Assembly: GCA_027257055.1 (NCBI GenBank)
Contig: JAPVLO010000001.1
Span: forward strand, 12,795,501 to 12,859,500
Direction: 5' to 3'
DNA from: Cephalopachus bancanus
Taxonomy: Eukaryota; Chordata; Mammalia; Primates; Tarsiidae
DNA length: 64,000 nt
A program made the position numbers and the translations under genes. The notes under the pieces are model-generated. The model saw only the letters and a program-made list of their open reading frames with translations, ran no database searches and had not been told where the DNA came from. This document shows positions 38,543 through 51,524 of this stretch, piece after piece; the stretch's first letter is position 1; every line of letters starts with the position of its first letter.

Positions 38543-38965
38543 ACAGTAGGTTGAATGGGGCCCTCTGAGGTATGTCCAGGTCCTCACCTACAGAAACTGT
38601 GAATATGACCTTATTTGGAGAAAGGGTCCTTGTTTATGTAATTACAAGTTGAGAATCTTGAGATGAGGCGATCATTCTGGATTATCTGGGTATGCTCTAA
38701 ATCCAAAAGCTACTTTATATGAAAAGCATCCACAAAAGATTGAGGCAGTGAGCGATTTGAGAGAGAAAAGGAGGAGACGCCGTGACCTTGAAGACTGAGA
38801 TTGAAGCCATGAGGCCACAAGCCAAGGAACAACTAGAAGTTAGAAGCAAAGGCATCCTCCCTCAGAGTTCCCAGGGGTGCAGGTCTGCCAGATTTCAGGG
38901 ATCTGGCCTCCAGCACTGAAAGAGAATAATTCTATCTTGTTGTGAGCCACGCGGTTTGCAAAACC
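38543..38965 (+). mobile_element. MaLR-type LTR (MLT1-like), + strand
   Basis: GTGAATATGACCTTATTTGG, AGCCACAAGCCAAGGAAC and CCTCCAGCACTGAAAGAGAA are hallmarks of MLT1-type LTRs, ending near GTGAGCCACGCGGTTTGC. The start TAGGTTGAATGGGGCCCTC is degraded. Confidence 0.65.
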
Positions 38966-39170
38966 AAGAATACATTTCTTGGTTTGATTTTACAGATAAT
39001 GAGAGAAGTGAGCAATTTTGACTGATAACTTTCTAGAATTTCTTTACTACATTTGATTCACTTCTAAGAAACCTTTGCATTTACCTCATTCTGTTTTTGC
39101 TCATGTGATTTTCTTCACCTGGAGTATCCCTTTTCCTTGTCTTTCCAATTCTTACCCCTCTTCCAGCTGA
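38966..39170. other. Intron, unassigned
   Basis: AT-rich single-copy sequence; nothing recognised. Confidence 0.3.
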
Positions 39171-39179
39171 TCAAGTTTT

Positions 39180-39200
39180 TGGCCTAATCCAAATTCCTTT

Positions 39201-39248
<48 letters not shown>

Positions 39249-39261
39249 CAAATTCTTTTGA

Positions 39262-39292
<31 letters not shown>

Positions 39293-39300
39293 CTCTCCCC
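39180..39300 (+). repeat. Duplicated (CT)n tract
   Basis: Two (TC)n runs (39203-39246 and 39262-39297) are each preceded by AATTC(C/T)TTTGATC. A unit of lead sequence plus CT run has therefore been tandemly duplicated. The runs are 44 and 36 bases long, the second with one CG interruption. Confidence 0.95.
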
Positions 39301-39708
39301 TCATCAATAATGATTCCTGAAGCTTTCATAACATTCTCCAGGTTACAAAGTACTTCTGAAGCATTTTCACCACACCCTCTTATACAAACATTACTATTTT
39401 CATTTTCTGGTTTCCAGTAAGTAAATCTTGACAACATTGGATGATTCACCAAAGATTGTACCGCTACATATTAATTTCCTAGACCCGCCACAAATTGGCA
39501 ACAGAGATTTATTCTTCACTGCCAGAGGATAGAAGTAAAAAACCAAGTATAGGCAGGGTTGGTTACTTCTGGGGCTCTGAGGGAGAAGCTGTTCTGAACC
39601 AGGCTCCTGGGTTCTGGTGGTGGCCAGCAAGAGGTACGCCTCAGTTTGTAAACCTGCCACCCCAATCTATGTTGCCATCCCGTGGTCTACCCTTTTGCGT
39701 GTATTTCT

Positions 39709-40005
39709 TTTTTGTTTTCTTTTATTTTTTTTTATTTAAAGATATGGGGTACAATTCAGGGTTAAGTATACAAATGTTCATTATGCAGGCACCCTTGTTG
39801 ATGAGGTGTGCCCCCTCCCTTCCCCAGGCAGATTCCCTCTACCGCCAATCCCGCTTCCCTGCTCCCCTCCCAGCAGTTTCCCACTACTGCCAATCCCCTT
39901 CTTATAGTATTACGATAATGGTTCAAGGTCCGCTTATGAGTGAGAACATGTGATACTCAGTTCTTTGTTTCTGTGAAAGATCACTCAATATTATAGACTC
40001 TAAGT
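39709..40005 (-). mobile_element. Young L1 3' end, minus strand
   Basis: Reverse copy of the young L1 3' UTR (GATATGGGGTACAATTCAGG) and the ORF2 end (GCTTATGAGTGAGAACATG). Flanks GTGTATTTCT (39699-39708) and GTGTACTTCT (40006-40015) differ at one base and probably are the target duplication. Confidence 0.88.
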
Positions 40006-40024
40006 GTGTACTTCTGTGTGTTCT

Positions 40025-40175
40025 CTCCTCTTCTTATAAGATGTAGGGTTCGCCCTAAGTAATAGGACCTTATCTTAGTTTAACTAACAGACCTTACTGC
40101 CAAATAAGGTCATATTCTGTGGATCCGGCTGGACATTAATCTGGGGGTACATTCTTCAACCCACTATAGCCTAGT
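40025..40175 (-). mobile_element. MLT1-like LTR fragment, minus strand
   Basis: CCAAATAAGGTCATATTCTG and the following TTCTTCAACCCACTATAGC are the reverse of the 5' part of an MLT1-type LTR, related to the copy at 38543. It is a fragment only. Confidence 0.5.
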
Positions 40176-41120
40176 GGGTCCGCTGTGCTTTCCTCTCTCC
40201 ACTACATCCTGGAGTCAAATTCTCAAAGTGTTTATTGTCTGTACTTGTAGAATTTATATGGCATAATGGAAAAAAGAAAGGACATGGAATGCACCCAACC
40301 TGTGTTCACTTTCTTCCATTCTTCCATTACCTTGTGACTTTGAAGAGAATGGGCACCCTCCATTGCCACACCCATGAAATTTATCATTAGAAAGAACACG
40401 ATTATGAATCTCATAAACTTGTCTTGAAGGTTAAGGGGTGGGCAAGCAATAAATGCAGGGACAACTATTTTTACACATTTCTCGAATATGCAAGTCATAG
40501 GCCTCCCCAACAATAACTGAAGGTCTTCAAGGCAGAAATGCCACAGCATTTAGTACATTTTTGAGTTCATCAATCACAGTCATTGAGGACCAGAAGATAT
40601 TTCAGGGGTCATCTAAGCAACTTGCTGTATGTTCAGATAAGAATATTAGCTGCCCAACTGAGTTGCTCAGACTTAGTAGGTAGAAAAATATCCTTGATTA
40701 GTTAAAGCAAGGTAATTCTTACACCTTATAAAAAGTGCTTGCATTACCTTAAAGCAATGTTTTATAAGTCATTGCGAACATTTATTTTTATATATCTCAA
40801 TATTATTAGCATCAATTCAACAGATGATTGGAAAGATGTAACCACTTAAGTTACATTGTTTTTGCTCTTCCTATCACACTTGGATGGCTTCAGTGGGAGA
40901 ATTGTGTAGAGAAATTGAGATATTTCTCTAACTATGGAAACAGTTGCATTAAAAGAAAAATCATATAGGTACATGTTTTAATTTATGCCAGTGGAACATT
41001 TTGTTTTTCACTGAAACATTTCATTCTTTTCTGTTTCTCACTGAAAAACTAAATATGTTGTTTTGTGGTGAGTCACTCTGTACTTTTATTAAGAAGAATT
41101 TTGTAAAAAAAAAAAATATG
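40176..41120. other. Intron, unassigned
   Basis: Single-copy sequence; nothing recognised. It ends in an A12 run directly before the truncated Alu. Confidence 0.3.
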
Positions 41121-41400
41121 TCAGTGGCTCAGCCTGTAATCCCGTGCCTTTGGGAGGCTGAGGTGAGTGGATTACCTGAGCCTGAGGGTTCGAGACCCGC
41201 CTGGGCAACTTGGTGAGACCTCATCTCTACAATAAATAAAAAATCAGCCGGGCGTGGTAGCACGCACCTGTAATTCCAGCTACTTGGAAGGCTGAGGCGG
41301 AAGGATTGCTGGAGCCCAGCAGGTCGAGGCTGCGGTGGCCGGGAGCAGCCACTGCACTCCAGTCTGGGCAACAGAGTGAAACTCCAACTCAAAAAAAATA
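41121..41400 (+). mobile_element. Alu, young, lacking the first ~11 bases
   Basis: Starts at CAGTGGCTCAGCCTGTAATC, so the head GCCGGGCTCGG is missing. Both arms and the A tail are otherwise complete, with the young subfamily's diagnostic bases. Flanks AAAAAATATGT and AAAAAGATACGT may be a poor target duplication. Confidence 0.93.
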
Positions 41401-41401
41401 A

Positions 41402-44400
41402 AAGATACGTACTTTGCCTTTTTGCTTTATAACTGATACTTTAATCAGGTGTGCAGGTATACTAACTTCTACTGCATATTTTCAAACATCTTTTCAATAT
41501 GATTTCCCATTAGAAAATTAAAATACTCTGTGTAATTCATAAACATATGCAAGTTGTAATTTTGTAATGGAATGACAATTTAGAACCACTTTATGTCATG
41601 TGCTTGTAGACATGTCTTTTCCTGTGGGTGGGTTTTTATTTTATTTTTCAGAATTCTTTCTCCAGAACCCTAAACCACATCTCTACAGATAAAGTTGTAT
41701 TTCCAGACACGTAGCCCTGATCACTGTGGCTCATGCCACTGATTTCTACAGGCCTTACAGGAATCATATTCTTAAAATGTTGCTGAGAGAAAAGATGCTG
41801 GAAAAAGAATGAAGTTACTGATTGAAACCTATCTATAAGACATTTAGATTTTTTTCTTCTCCTTATAAAGAGTCTACCTGTATTTTTGAATAAACGAAGG
41901 GAATGTATTTGTTGTTTAGATGCATGCTGTTATCCAGATCTCTGAGTAGAGGTCTTTATCTCGTTTACACCATAGTAGATACTAGGTGGCATACTGATTA
42001 AAGCCAACCTCTTTTCCCTTAAACATAATTACATAACGTGCTTGCAGGAAAAAATCTTGGCCTGTTCCACCTGTGTCCAGAACACCTTTCATCTCCTGTC
42101 CTTCAACCTCCAAAAGTTTGTGGGAGACATGGCGGACCCAAGAAGACTGAGAGTGAACCTTTAAATCAAAAGACAGAGAAGATGAACGAATCAATAGGGC
42201 AGCTTTCATTTATTTCTCTCTTTCTTTTCTCCAGGCAGAATCCACAGACATAACAATCAAGTCTGTCTACTCTAAGCCAAATGGGTGCTATTAAAGGCTA
42301 TTTGACAAAGGTATTTTGACCTGCACAGAAAGAGCTTAATTTACATCTGTATTTGTTCACCTCTTGGGCAGACTTTTTGAAAATCACAAAGTGACTCCAC
42401 CGGCCCCTGGCGTTCCACTACTTACATCAATTTCATGTTAGGCAGAAATTGTGCAGAGGCATGATCAACCTTTTCTTCCCTAAGTTTTGTTAGGAGGAGA
42501 AAACGTAAGCTCTCACTCGGTAATATTACCATTTATTCAAAAATGCAATATATTGTTATCTTCATGAGGTGACAGAAAGTTATAAATATGAAACTATAGA
42601 TTTTTCAGCATATTTGTATCTTATGGTTCCTTAATGGAACCCAAGAGACATATTCATAAATTTCAGCTATGTCGATTTCAAAGGAATATGCTTGTCTACG
42701 TAGGGACTCTTAACAACATTACTATGTATTCCTAATAACCAACTTTGCTAATTCATATTTATCAACTTGAAGTGAACTGAAAGGAAAACAACAAAACTAT
42801 TGGATAGAATTATTTCATAGAAAAGAAAAAAATAAAAACCATTGCTTATAAATATGGATGATATATAGAGATCAATCTATCACAACACAAAAAATTGAGA
42901 CCCTCTATAGTGAACTTTAGGTAGAAAAATGAAACGAGGCATGAAAAATGATTGAGCACATTTATATTTGCTGAAAGTGATCATTTATTTATTTTGCTAA
43001 GATCCAATCTTCACATTCACTCTGATGTGATATATTGAACTCAAGAGTTTATCTCAAAATTTTGCATGTTAAATTGTCACCAACTTCCAACCACTTCTTT
43101 TCTAAGAATCATATTTTGCATCATGTAAATAACATGATAGAGAAAGAGATTATATATATTACATATGTGTGAATTTAATTTCATCCTGTAAATATTGATG
43201 ATGTCTCTCAGAGTAGAGAGCTTATCTACTGTCATGATTTAGCTTCACAGATGAGATGCCTCTCAGATCTGCAGTCTAACTGTTTCTGCTGTGGGTTACA
43301 GGCCTGCATACTGACTTTTTCTATATCTCTATTTGGATGCCATGTGAAATTCAACAGAAACAAAGTGAACTGAGCTTCCTTCCCATCTCCAAAACACTCC
43401 CTTTTCTCTCAACTCACTTCAAAAAAGTCAACAAGTAAACAAAACTGATTTTTCATCTTTGCTCCACCTTTCAATTTATGACAAACCCAGAAACCCAATT
43501 AAGTGCCAAATATAAGCTGCTGTCTTCGTATATTTCTTTCAAATCCAAACACTTCTCTTCTCATTCTAGTACTTTGGTTCACATTACCCTCACTCTTTGG
43601 GTTCCTTCAGGAGTCTCCTAACAATAATTGATGAAATGAATACTAAATATCAATAAAGAATGAAGGAATGAATGATTTTATGTAAAGGAATATAAACTGC
43701 CTCTAATTTATCATTTTCTTTTGTTTTTCTGATAACACTCTTCAAAAGTAAATGTGATTACTTGGATTTGATTTGTTAATAATAGTCTTTAACTAAGGGA
43801 ACTCTTGGACACTGTATTTATCAATCATTCATAAACCATCCCTTCTAAACATTTTTATCCTCAAGCTAATTTTTCCTGGGCAGGATATAAGCTTTACTTC
43901 CTTTCTTTAAAAATCAGGTCTTCCAGACCATTTTAACATTTAAAATACATTCAACAAGGATAGTCCTTTCTTTATAACCAGACTTTTTTTTTTTTTTTTA
44001 AGTCAGCCCTAGTAATATTTCTGGTCTCTCTCTCTGGTGATAGAAAGTCATTTGTTGCTCTCATTGGAATTCACAGACTCGATTCAGTAACCAAGAATTC
44101 CTAGACCTCTATAATAAAACAGCAGACATAATGGAAGGCGAAGTCTTCTCATGCCTTAAACACAGACTAGGCTCTGTGAAGGGCCTCTAAAATCTCTTTT
44201 TCTTCCTTTTCACACTAAACTTCACCTCCTTCTTTTTGTCTTACCACCATGTGGCTGCAGGCACACCGTTCCTTCAGTTGTTCAAGGCTAACTTACCTAG
44301 GTGCTCTCACTGGTCCCTTAGCAGGACATCCTATCTGTGATGTGGGTGGCACTCATCCCTTCTAGATGGCTACCCCTGAGCCTGGTTTGGGGGTTTATTC

Positions 44401-47400
44401 CACACAGACTCCCCCACCCCCCCACCCCACCACTGAGGTCTATTCTTCCCAGTCTCCTCGTGTGTCTCAAGGCGGGATTTAATGTAGCTCTGGTTTGTGT
44501 ACCAGATGAGGAAGTGTCACAATGTCCTTTGCTGTTTATCCAAAATGAAATATATTGTGTGCTCTTTGCCTTCATGTGCTGACACAATAGCTCATGCCAT
44601 GAACTCAGAAGTGGTTCACTCTCTCCCATTGTCCTGCTCATTCTCATCCCTTGTGCTTCTTCACAGGGGCCAGACATCAGGGCACAGTATCTCCCTAGCT
44701 AGTGGGAGGAGGCAACTGTGTAAGAGAGTTCCTGGAAAGGCTTCCCTCTCTCAACTTACAGGAGAAAAGAAGAAACTGTGAATATGCTTATGACTGTAAT
44801 TTGGATGCTGATAAGGAAAAAAGCGATCACTACCTACTGTGTACTCAAATTGAGTGCAAGATCAATAGATCGATAGATATAGACACATATGTATGAATTA
44901 GATAGATGGGTATGTACACACACATACATGTCAAATATCAATACTAACAGACACACTTGTAAATTATCTATGCTATAATCTTGGATATTCTTAAGTGCCT
45001 AAATTGTCTCCGAGGGTGGCTTTGTTAGAGGAATTTTTGGTGCTTCAACTGCATGAAAATGTAGATTTCCATATCAGAAATATATTTTAAATGTATGTGA
45101 GATAAATGATAATGAGCAACTTGATTTGACCTTAACATATTAGCTAACAGGGTCGAGTGTGAAAGTATTAGAAGATCATCTAATTTGAATGTAGCATTTT
45201 GGATGTAAAGGATAGTTTACCTTAGCTAGGTGAGGGAAAAGAAAATCAAAGCATACAAGATTCAAGTAACAAAACTCTAAGTGATGCCACTAATGGCTTT
45301 CCTAGGAAGACGATGTCACGGTTTTGTTACGCTGAGGCATTTGTGCACTTTCTGACTCTGGAGGGAATTACTGAAAGCTGAAGAGCAGTGACGTCCTGTG
45401 GTCCATGCTCCATTTCCTGTCTCTCTCCTGTGAGGCAGTGTACCCCTGCTAAGTGTGCTGAACCTTTCTTGCTCTATGCAGAGGATTCATTCTATGGGTT
45501 CAGGTACCATCTCCCGTCACATGCAGTTTTCCGATAGCAAGAATCCATCAGCCTTCGGAGTCCTGCGTCATTCTCTTTGCTTTCCTTCATACCTTCAAGA
45601 GCTCCGTTATCTTTCTTCAGGAGTTGTAAACAGGGCTGAGCACAGTATGGTCCCTGTCCTCTTCTGAGCTGCAGAGCAGGTAGAAGCTTCTCAGCTGTCA
45701 GCAGAGTAGACAAAGTGAGACATTGGAAATGGTGAAGGTCCATCAGGATCTGGTCTCAAAAATGAACTGAATTTTCAAAAAGAAAGTGATCACCGGGTGT
45801 AGGTTATAGGAAAAGTTGAGCAAACAGACCAGAGACACTGAGGCAACCGAGAGGATAGCCACATCAGGAAGCAGCAACATTCCCTAAGGCTGAGGGATGG
45901 GAGGAAGAAGAGGATACCACTGGACTCCGGAGCTGGGGACAGGTGGAGGAAGCCACATGATTCCACAGGCAGCAGCCCTACAATTTTGCAAAGAGCTGCA
46001 GCATGACCATGGGGCCTGGGAGGAGAGTCATCAGCCTTTTGAGGGGAGGAAGGTCATTACCAATGTTCTGAGCTTCTTCCTGCCTACTGGTTTTCTACCA
46101 GTACTCTCGGTGCGCCAGCCTTGCGTAGCTTAGGGAAGGTGGCTGCTTCCTGCTGTGGATAGGTTGTCTCAGTGTCCCCTGTCTGTTCCACTTTTCCAGA
46201 ATAATTACTGCCTGCCATGCACTGGGAGCAAACGAGTGTGTGTTAAAGGAAAAGGCATCACAGAGCACAGTGTGAGGCCATGTCCAGTCCTCCTGAAAGA
46301 GCATTCCTAGTCAACGTTAGAGCTGATAAATACATGTAGATACAAGGACCCCAAACAATTGGAATTGGTTTTTGGGGGGTGGGACCCTTGTAGTACAGGC
46401 TTCCTCTGCTAGGTAAGTGTTCTAGGAACCCATCTGCATCAGTGTACCTGTTAGCATCATTGTGACAGGCTGCATTCAGCTTCAGTGAATTTCTTTTTCT
46501 TTTTTTTTTGGAGATTCTTTCAATATGTCTGCCTATTTCATGATGGATGATTTACTAGCTCACCTGACCACACCTTACTGAGTGTTCAGCAGTTTTTGAC
46601 CAAAAATGACTTGACCCTCATGCCCTACTCTCTCTATTCACTCAAGAGAATTTGGCTTTGTTTTGTTTCCCTGGAATAAATAAGTCCTCAAAGGGAAGCA
46701 TTTTGCCAGTGTGGAAGAGGTGAAACCAAAAAAAAAAAAAAGGCAGACGCACTTAAAAGTCATCAAAATGGACAAGTTCAAAAGCTATTTTGAACAGTGG
46801 GAAAAATATTTGGATAGGTGTTTTGCATCAGACAGAGAGTGCTTCAAAGGTGATTGAAGTTTAAACATGTAAGAATAAATACAAAATTTTTATGAATAAA
46901 TCTCAGATTTCTTCCCCCTTGTATATAAATTAAAGGCCAGCTATCTATGGGAAAAACAGATTAGAGGTAATTTTTATCTTACTACTTTTGGCACATTCCA
47001 ACCTTTATAAATGTACAGGTATCATATTTTATAAAATATTTTTACAAGGTTAGCCCCTGCTGTTTTCCTTGACTTATTCCAGATTTTGTCTTTCAACCCT
47101 GATGACCCTCTCAAGCCAGTGATGACCATATTTTAATCACCTGTCTTGGTGTGATATTAGCCACATCAAAGGCAATTTAAAAATCTAAATAGATGATGCT
47201 CACTCATATCCGCTTACTAAATTCATATATAATCTGACCCCAGATTATATAGCCAGGGTTGGGGTATGCTAATAAAATTATTAAAATGTAGTGTGAACTG
47301 GCCAGAGATCAACACTAAATTGAATGGATAAAAAACTGAGTTTCAGAGAAGCTGAGGCTGACGATCTCATGCCCATGCAATTAATTATCACAGCACGTGT

Positions 47401-47469
47401 CCCATGAGTGTTTTTATAGGTTGTTAGGTAGAAACTAGAATGAGACCCCTCTTCTTATTTTGTTTGCTT
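41402..47469. other. Long intron stretch without named repeats
   Basis: About 6 kb, largely single copy. Small features are a T16 run near 43985, a C-rich patch at 44402-44430 (CCCCCACCCCCCCACC) and a GATA-like tetranucleotide relic at 44862-44912. An A13 run lies near 46729. Open frames at 45455-46304 have no homology I know. No gene signal is seen. Confidence 0.4.
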
Positions 47470-47757
47470 TTGTATTTTGAGATAAAATTTCACTGTGTCA
47501 CCCAGACTAGAGTACAGGAGTGCAATCATAGTTAACTGCAGCCTCCACCTCCTAGATTCAGACAAGCCTCCCACCTCAGTCTCCCGAGTATCTGGGACTA
47601 CAAGCACATGCCACCACACTCAGCTAATTTTTTTTTTTGTAGAGATGAGGTCTCACTATGTTGCCCAGGCTGGTCTCAAACTCCTGGGCTCAAGCAATCC
47701 TCCCGCCTCAGCCTCCCAAAGTGCTGGGATTGTACACGTGAGCCATCACTTCTGGCA
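47470..47757 (-). mobile_element. Old Alu (AluJ-like), minus strand
   Basis: Reverse-strand Alu with GTGCAATCATAGTTAACTGC and TTTTGTAGAGATGAGGTC, the older type. It is diverged throughout and no target duplication is clear. Confidence 0.9.
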
Positions 47758-48186
47758 GAATCCGCTCTTCTTAACCCTTGCTCTCTTATTCCTCTTGTTT
47801 TGCCACACTCTCATTTATTTCATTTCCTCCAAACATTCAACACTGTATACGGCTTATATACCACAGTGATCAAGTCTTTCTGAAAACGACTGAGATCTTA
47901 GATAAAATAATTTGAAAGTTTTTTTCTCTATATAAGACCTATAAAAAAAAAGCTAACGCTCCTAAGAAAATAGCCTTGAGTGCATACTGTAGTCTCATCT
48001 TAAAACCATGAGCAATTTAAAAATATGCAAGAATCTGCCCTAATGGTTGTTGTAGGAAGTGCTATGTCCCTATATCAAAAAGTCATCTATTTTCTTCAAT
48101 GCTTATTCCCACACTCTATTATCACTTGCTTCCAGCATGTAAGAGGACTGAGTTTAGAACATCCTATGTCCCTAGAACCTGGAGCT

Positions 48187-48466
48187 ATGGTTCTCAAACT
48201 CAATGCATCAGAATCAGCCGAGAAACAAGTTTCAAATGGCAGGTTCCTGGGCTCCGCTTCAGTGTATGGTGACTAAAGCGCTCCGCGGTGAAGTGCAAAG
48301 TATTTTCATTTTTGGCAGACAGCTCCCTTATTGCTGTTCTACTCACTGCTCCCCTGCAGTGCACTTAAAAAAGTTTAATATAAAAAGTCAAAAGTATTGG
48401 CTTTTTCAATTAAATACCAGAGAAGATTCTTCTACAGGTAATGTGGAAACCACATTTTGAGAAACA
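48187..48466 (+). mobile_element. Old hAT-type MER element, interrupted (probable)
   Basis: ATGGTTCTCAAACTCAATGC, then AGGTTCCTGGGCTCCGCTTC, and much later CCACATTTTGAGAAACAAT look like the two ends of the same element family as 21195-21380. Unrelated sequence lies between them. Confidence 0.4.
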
Positions 48467-48580
48467 ATAACGGCATTTGCCACATGGTAGGTGCTCAGTG
48501 AACACACCTTTCACAACCTTGCATCGCTCTCCGGCTCAGGACAAGGCATGGGGGAGGGATCAAGCCCTCACTCGCTGTGT

Positions 48581-48613
48581 CCCATCTCTGGCCATCTCCT
48601 GGCCAGAGATGGG
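48581..48613. repeat. Perfect 14-bp inverted repeat with 5-nt loop
   Basis: CCCATCTCTGGCCA, then TCTCC, then TGGCCAGAGATGGG. All 14 pairs match, and 8 are G:C. Transcribed, it would form a stable short hairpin; in DNA it could extrude as a cruciform. The flanks do not extend the stem, so it is too short for a typical microRNA precursor. Confidence 0.9.
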
Positions 48614-50189
48614 CCTGTTCCTCTTGAAGGTAAGGTAGGCCACCTGCTCTTGTCTTCCATTGAGGGAATTAAAGCCCAGTGTTGGTAGACAGAGCTATTT
48701 CTGTGGAGCTCTTGCCATCGGATTCTGGTTCCCTTGGAGATTAGCCACGCATGAACTTGACAGCCTTCAGTAAAAAGAAAATGCCTGTGCTTTGGCATTT
48801 CGTAACTTTTGTTTGCTTCATGGAGCCAGGAAACTCGGGATCTTGATGAATTCTGAGTCACAGTCACGGTGAAAGTTGTATGCCCCCTTTTCTCCATGTA
48901 TAGCTGACATAATTTCAATTGTATTTATTGCAGCACCAGAGTGCTACAGCAAGTACTTCCAAAAAAGTCGGGTACTGTCACTGATCCTGTGTTCATTTTG
49001 CACCCGTCATAGGGCATTTATGCTGAAGCATTCAAATGAAGACGGCTCACTGGCAACACATAAGCAACATGCTAGGTTTTCTTTGGGGTCATTTTATTGA
49101 ATGGTATCATTTCAAAGGAAATGTTGAGCACACGACAATTTCCTTGAAGATATACGTGGAGTTGCATGAATAAAAATTGCTGTTACATGCATGAGGGACG
49201 CTGCCGTGGACGACATGAGTCCATCTTCCAATCTTGAGATTGAAAAACACGTAAAGAAAGCCTGCAGATCAGTTATGTAAAGATTGTGGGGAAAAGTAAG
49301 ATGTGAGCCTGGCTGAGACCTGTGGCTACTTCTCTACTTTTCTCCTTTTATCCTCACAAATAGTAAATTAGCAAGACAAAGAGGAACACTCCCTTGTGCA
49401 GAGCAGTGCCCCTGAGTGACCTTGGAAGCCTTTGACCTCTAAATGTCTTCCTGCTGTTCCAGCAGCCGGTCCTGTTCTCCCCAGGGACACAACAGAGAAA
49501 ACAAACCTTTACCTGTCCTGCTGACACTCCAGTCACAATGCCGTAGGTGATCTCTAGCTTAGACTGAGCTTCTCCTTGGTGTTTTCTCTTTCATAGAAAT
49601 TCTTCTGTCTTCTAACTAGGCTTCACGGCTCACTTTCCTTTCATTCACCTGGGAGACCATGGGCCTTGTTTACCAAGTTCTGCAGACTTTTTTGTTTCTT
49701 TTCTGTGCACAGCCTTTGCCTTGTCCTCATGTTAGATGCCATTGTGCTCAGTGAAGTCCAGATGCTGATGCGTAGATCGATGGCTAATGACTTTGATGGG
49801 CTCATCCTTCTAGGGAGGCTTGTTTCCTTGGGCAGTAATTCCTTCTCATGTTGTAAATGAATTTCAGTTGATCAAATGACAGGTATAGAATGAGAGTCTT
49901 TTGAACGGGCAGACAGCCGTTTATGAGCCTCAAAAGTGGTTATGTAGGCAGATCCCTGAGTCCTTTTAAAGTCAGTCGTGTGAAATAATGCTGGCAAAGA
50001 GCAGAGAAGAAGGCGCAGGTGAGCGCCAGAAACACGAATGAGGGATCTTTATGAGAAAACTGTAGTTACCATGCAGAGGTAGGTATGAACAAGTCTTCTT
50101 TACTTTCAAAGACAGAGACAGAAACAAAGATGGAGGCATAGAGAAAGAGAAACAGACAGAAACAGAGATGAAGGGGGTTCGATGTTGCT
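48614..50189. other. Intron, single copy
   Basis: No repeat recognised apart from a (GACAGA)-like purine patch at 50108-50170. An acceptor-like TGTATTTATTGCAG lies at 48922-48935 but has no good partner donor. Confidence 0.35.
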
Positions 50190-51110
50190 GTCTTTTTTTA
50201 AAGAGTGGTGGGGTACATGTGAGATTTTGCTACATAGGTAAATTGCATGAAGGTAAGATTGGGCTTCTAGCAAGCTTTCTCCCCCGCTAGTAGTGAACAT
50301 GAAACTTGATGGGTGGTTGTGACCCCGTATCCCCACTCCTTTAGCAGTGCCCAGTGTCTTTTGTCCCTACCTTTGTGCCCACATGCCCAATGTTTAGTGC
50401 TCACTTTTGAGTGAAAACATGCTACCACACATTCATACTTTTGGTTTTGCAGCTGCATCCATGTTGCTGCAAAGGACATGATTTTGTCCTCTTTATAGCC
50501 GCATGGTATTCCATCATCACTGCATTTTCTTTATCTAGTTCACTTTCGATGGTCATCTGGGTTGGTTCCATGTTTCTAGTATTGTGAATAGTGCTGCAGT
50601 GAACATACGCATATAGGTTTTTTTTTTCGTAGAGTGACTTATGTTCCTCCAAGGGTATTCCAAAGAATGGGATTGCTGGTTACTATGGTAGCTCAAGTTT
50701 TAATTCTTTGAGGAAATGCCGTACTGCTCTCCATGAAGGTTGAACTGGTACATTCCCACCAACAGTGTAGCAGCGTTCCCTTTCTCCACAGTCTCGCCAA
50801 CGCTTACTGTTTTCTGCCTTTTTAATGATAGCCATCCTGACCAGTGTGAGATGGCAGAGATGGTGTCTCATTGTAGTTTTGATTAGCATATCTCTGATGA
50901 TCAACAAAGTCGAGCATTTCTTCATGCATTTGTTGGCTGCTTGAGTGTCTTCCTTTGAGAAGGATCTGTTCACGTCCTTTGTCCATTTTTTCACTGGGCC
51001 ACACTCTTTTTTTTTCTGTTAATTCATTTGAGTTCTTTATAGATCCTGAATGGGAACAACTATTTGCAAGCTATGTATCTGATTGTCTATACTTTGTAAA
51101 TGAGAAGTCT
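50190..51110 (-). mobile_element. L1 ORF2 end and 3' UTR, minus strand
   Basis: Reverse L1: GTGGTGGGGTACATGTGAGA (3' UTR), GCTGCATCCATGTTGCTGC, GGTATTCCATCATCACTGC and TTGAGAAGGATCTGTTCACG (ORF2). The 3' UTR is of an older type than the young copies. ORF2 is broken by several stops. The other end is at about TTTGTAAATGAG. Confidence 0.9.
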
Positions 51111-51524
51111 TAGAGACTCAGTATCTTGACCTGGTTACGAATACACCAAGACTTGTTGATGCTGGACCCAGAAAGTGTGTCATCGTGCAAAGCTTATGCA
51201 CTTTCACTACAGCTTAATGCCTCCCAGAGACCTGGACCTTGACAGGCCAAGTTGCCTTGCTTGCTGGAAAAGCCAGAAGGGAGTTTATTAAAATAAAAGG
51301 CAGGAGCGATGCCAGGGGAGGGGTTTGGGAGTAGGGTGGAAGAATGTGAAGAGCTGAGTGCAATGAGAATCAACTGGGAAGACACCGTGTTTCAAAGATG
51401 TTATCGGGTAGTGTGAACTTTCTTTTATAGATAGTGAGGATTTATCAGGGATTCAATATGTTCCATCATTCAATTAGATGTGTTTTATTTTCTATTTCCA
51501 TCTTTTCCTCAAAATTAACTTCAA

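Noticed and set aside
39495..39953. 152-codon + strand frame
   Set aside because: It runs antisense through an L1 3' end and has no protein-like domain.
48922..48966. Exon-like segment after TGTATTTATTGCAG
   Set aside because: No convincing donor follows at a sensible distance, and the sequence does not fit MYO16.
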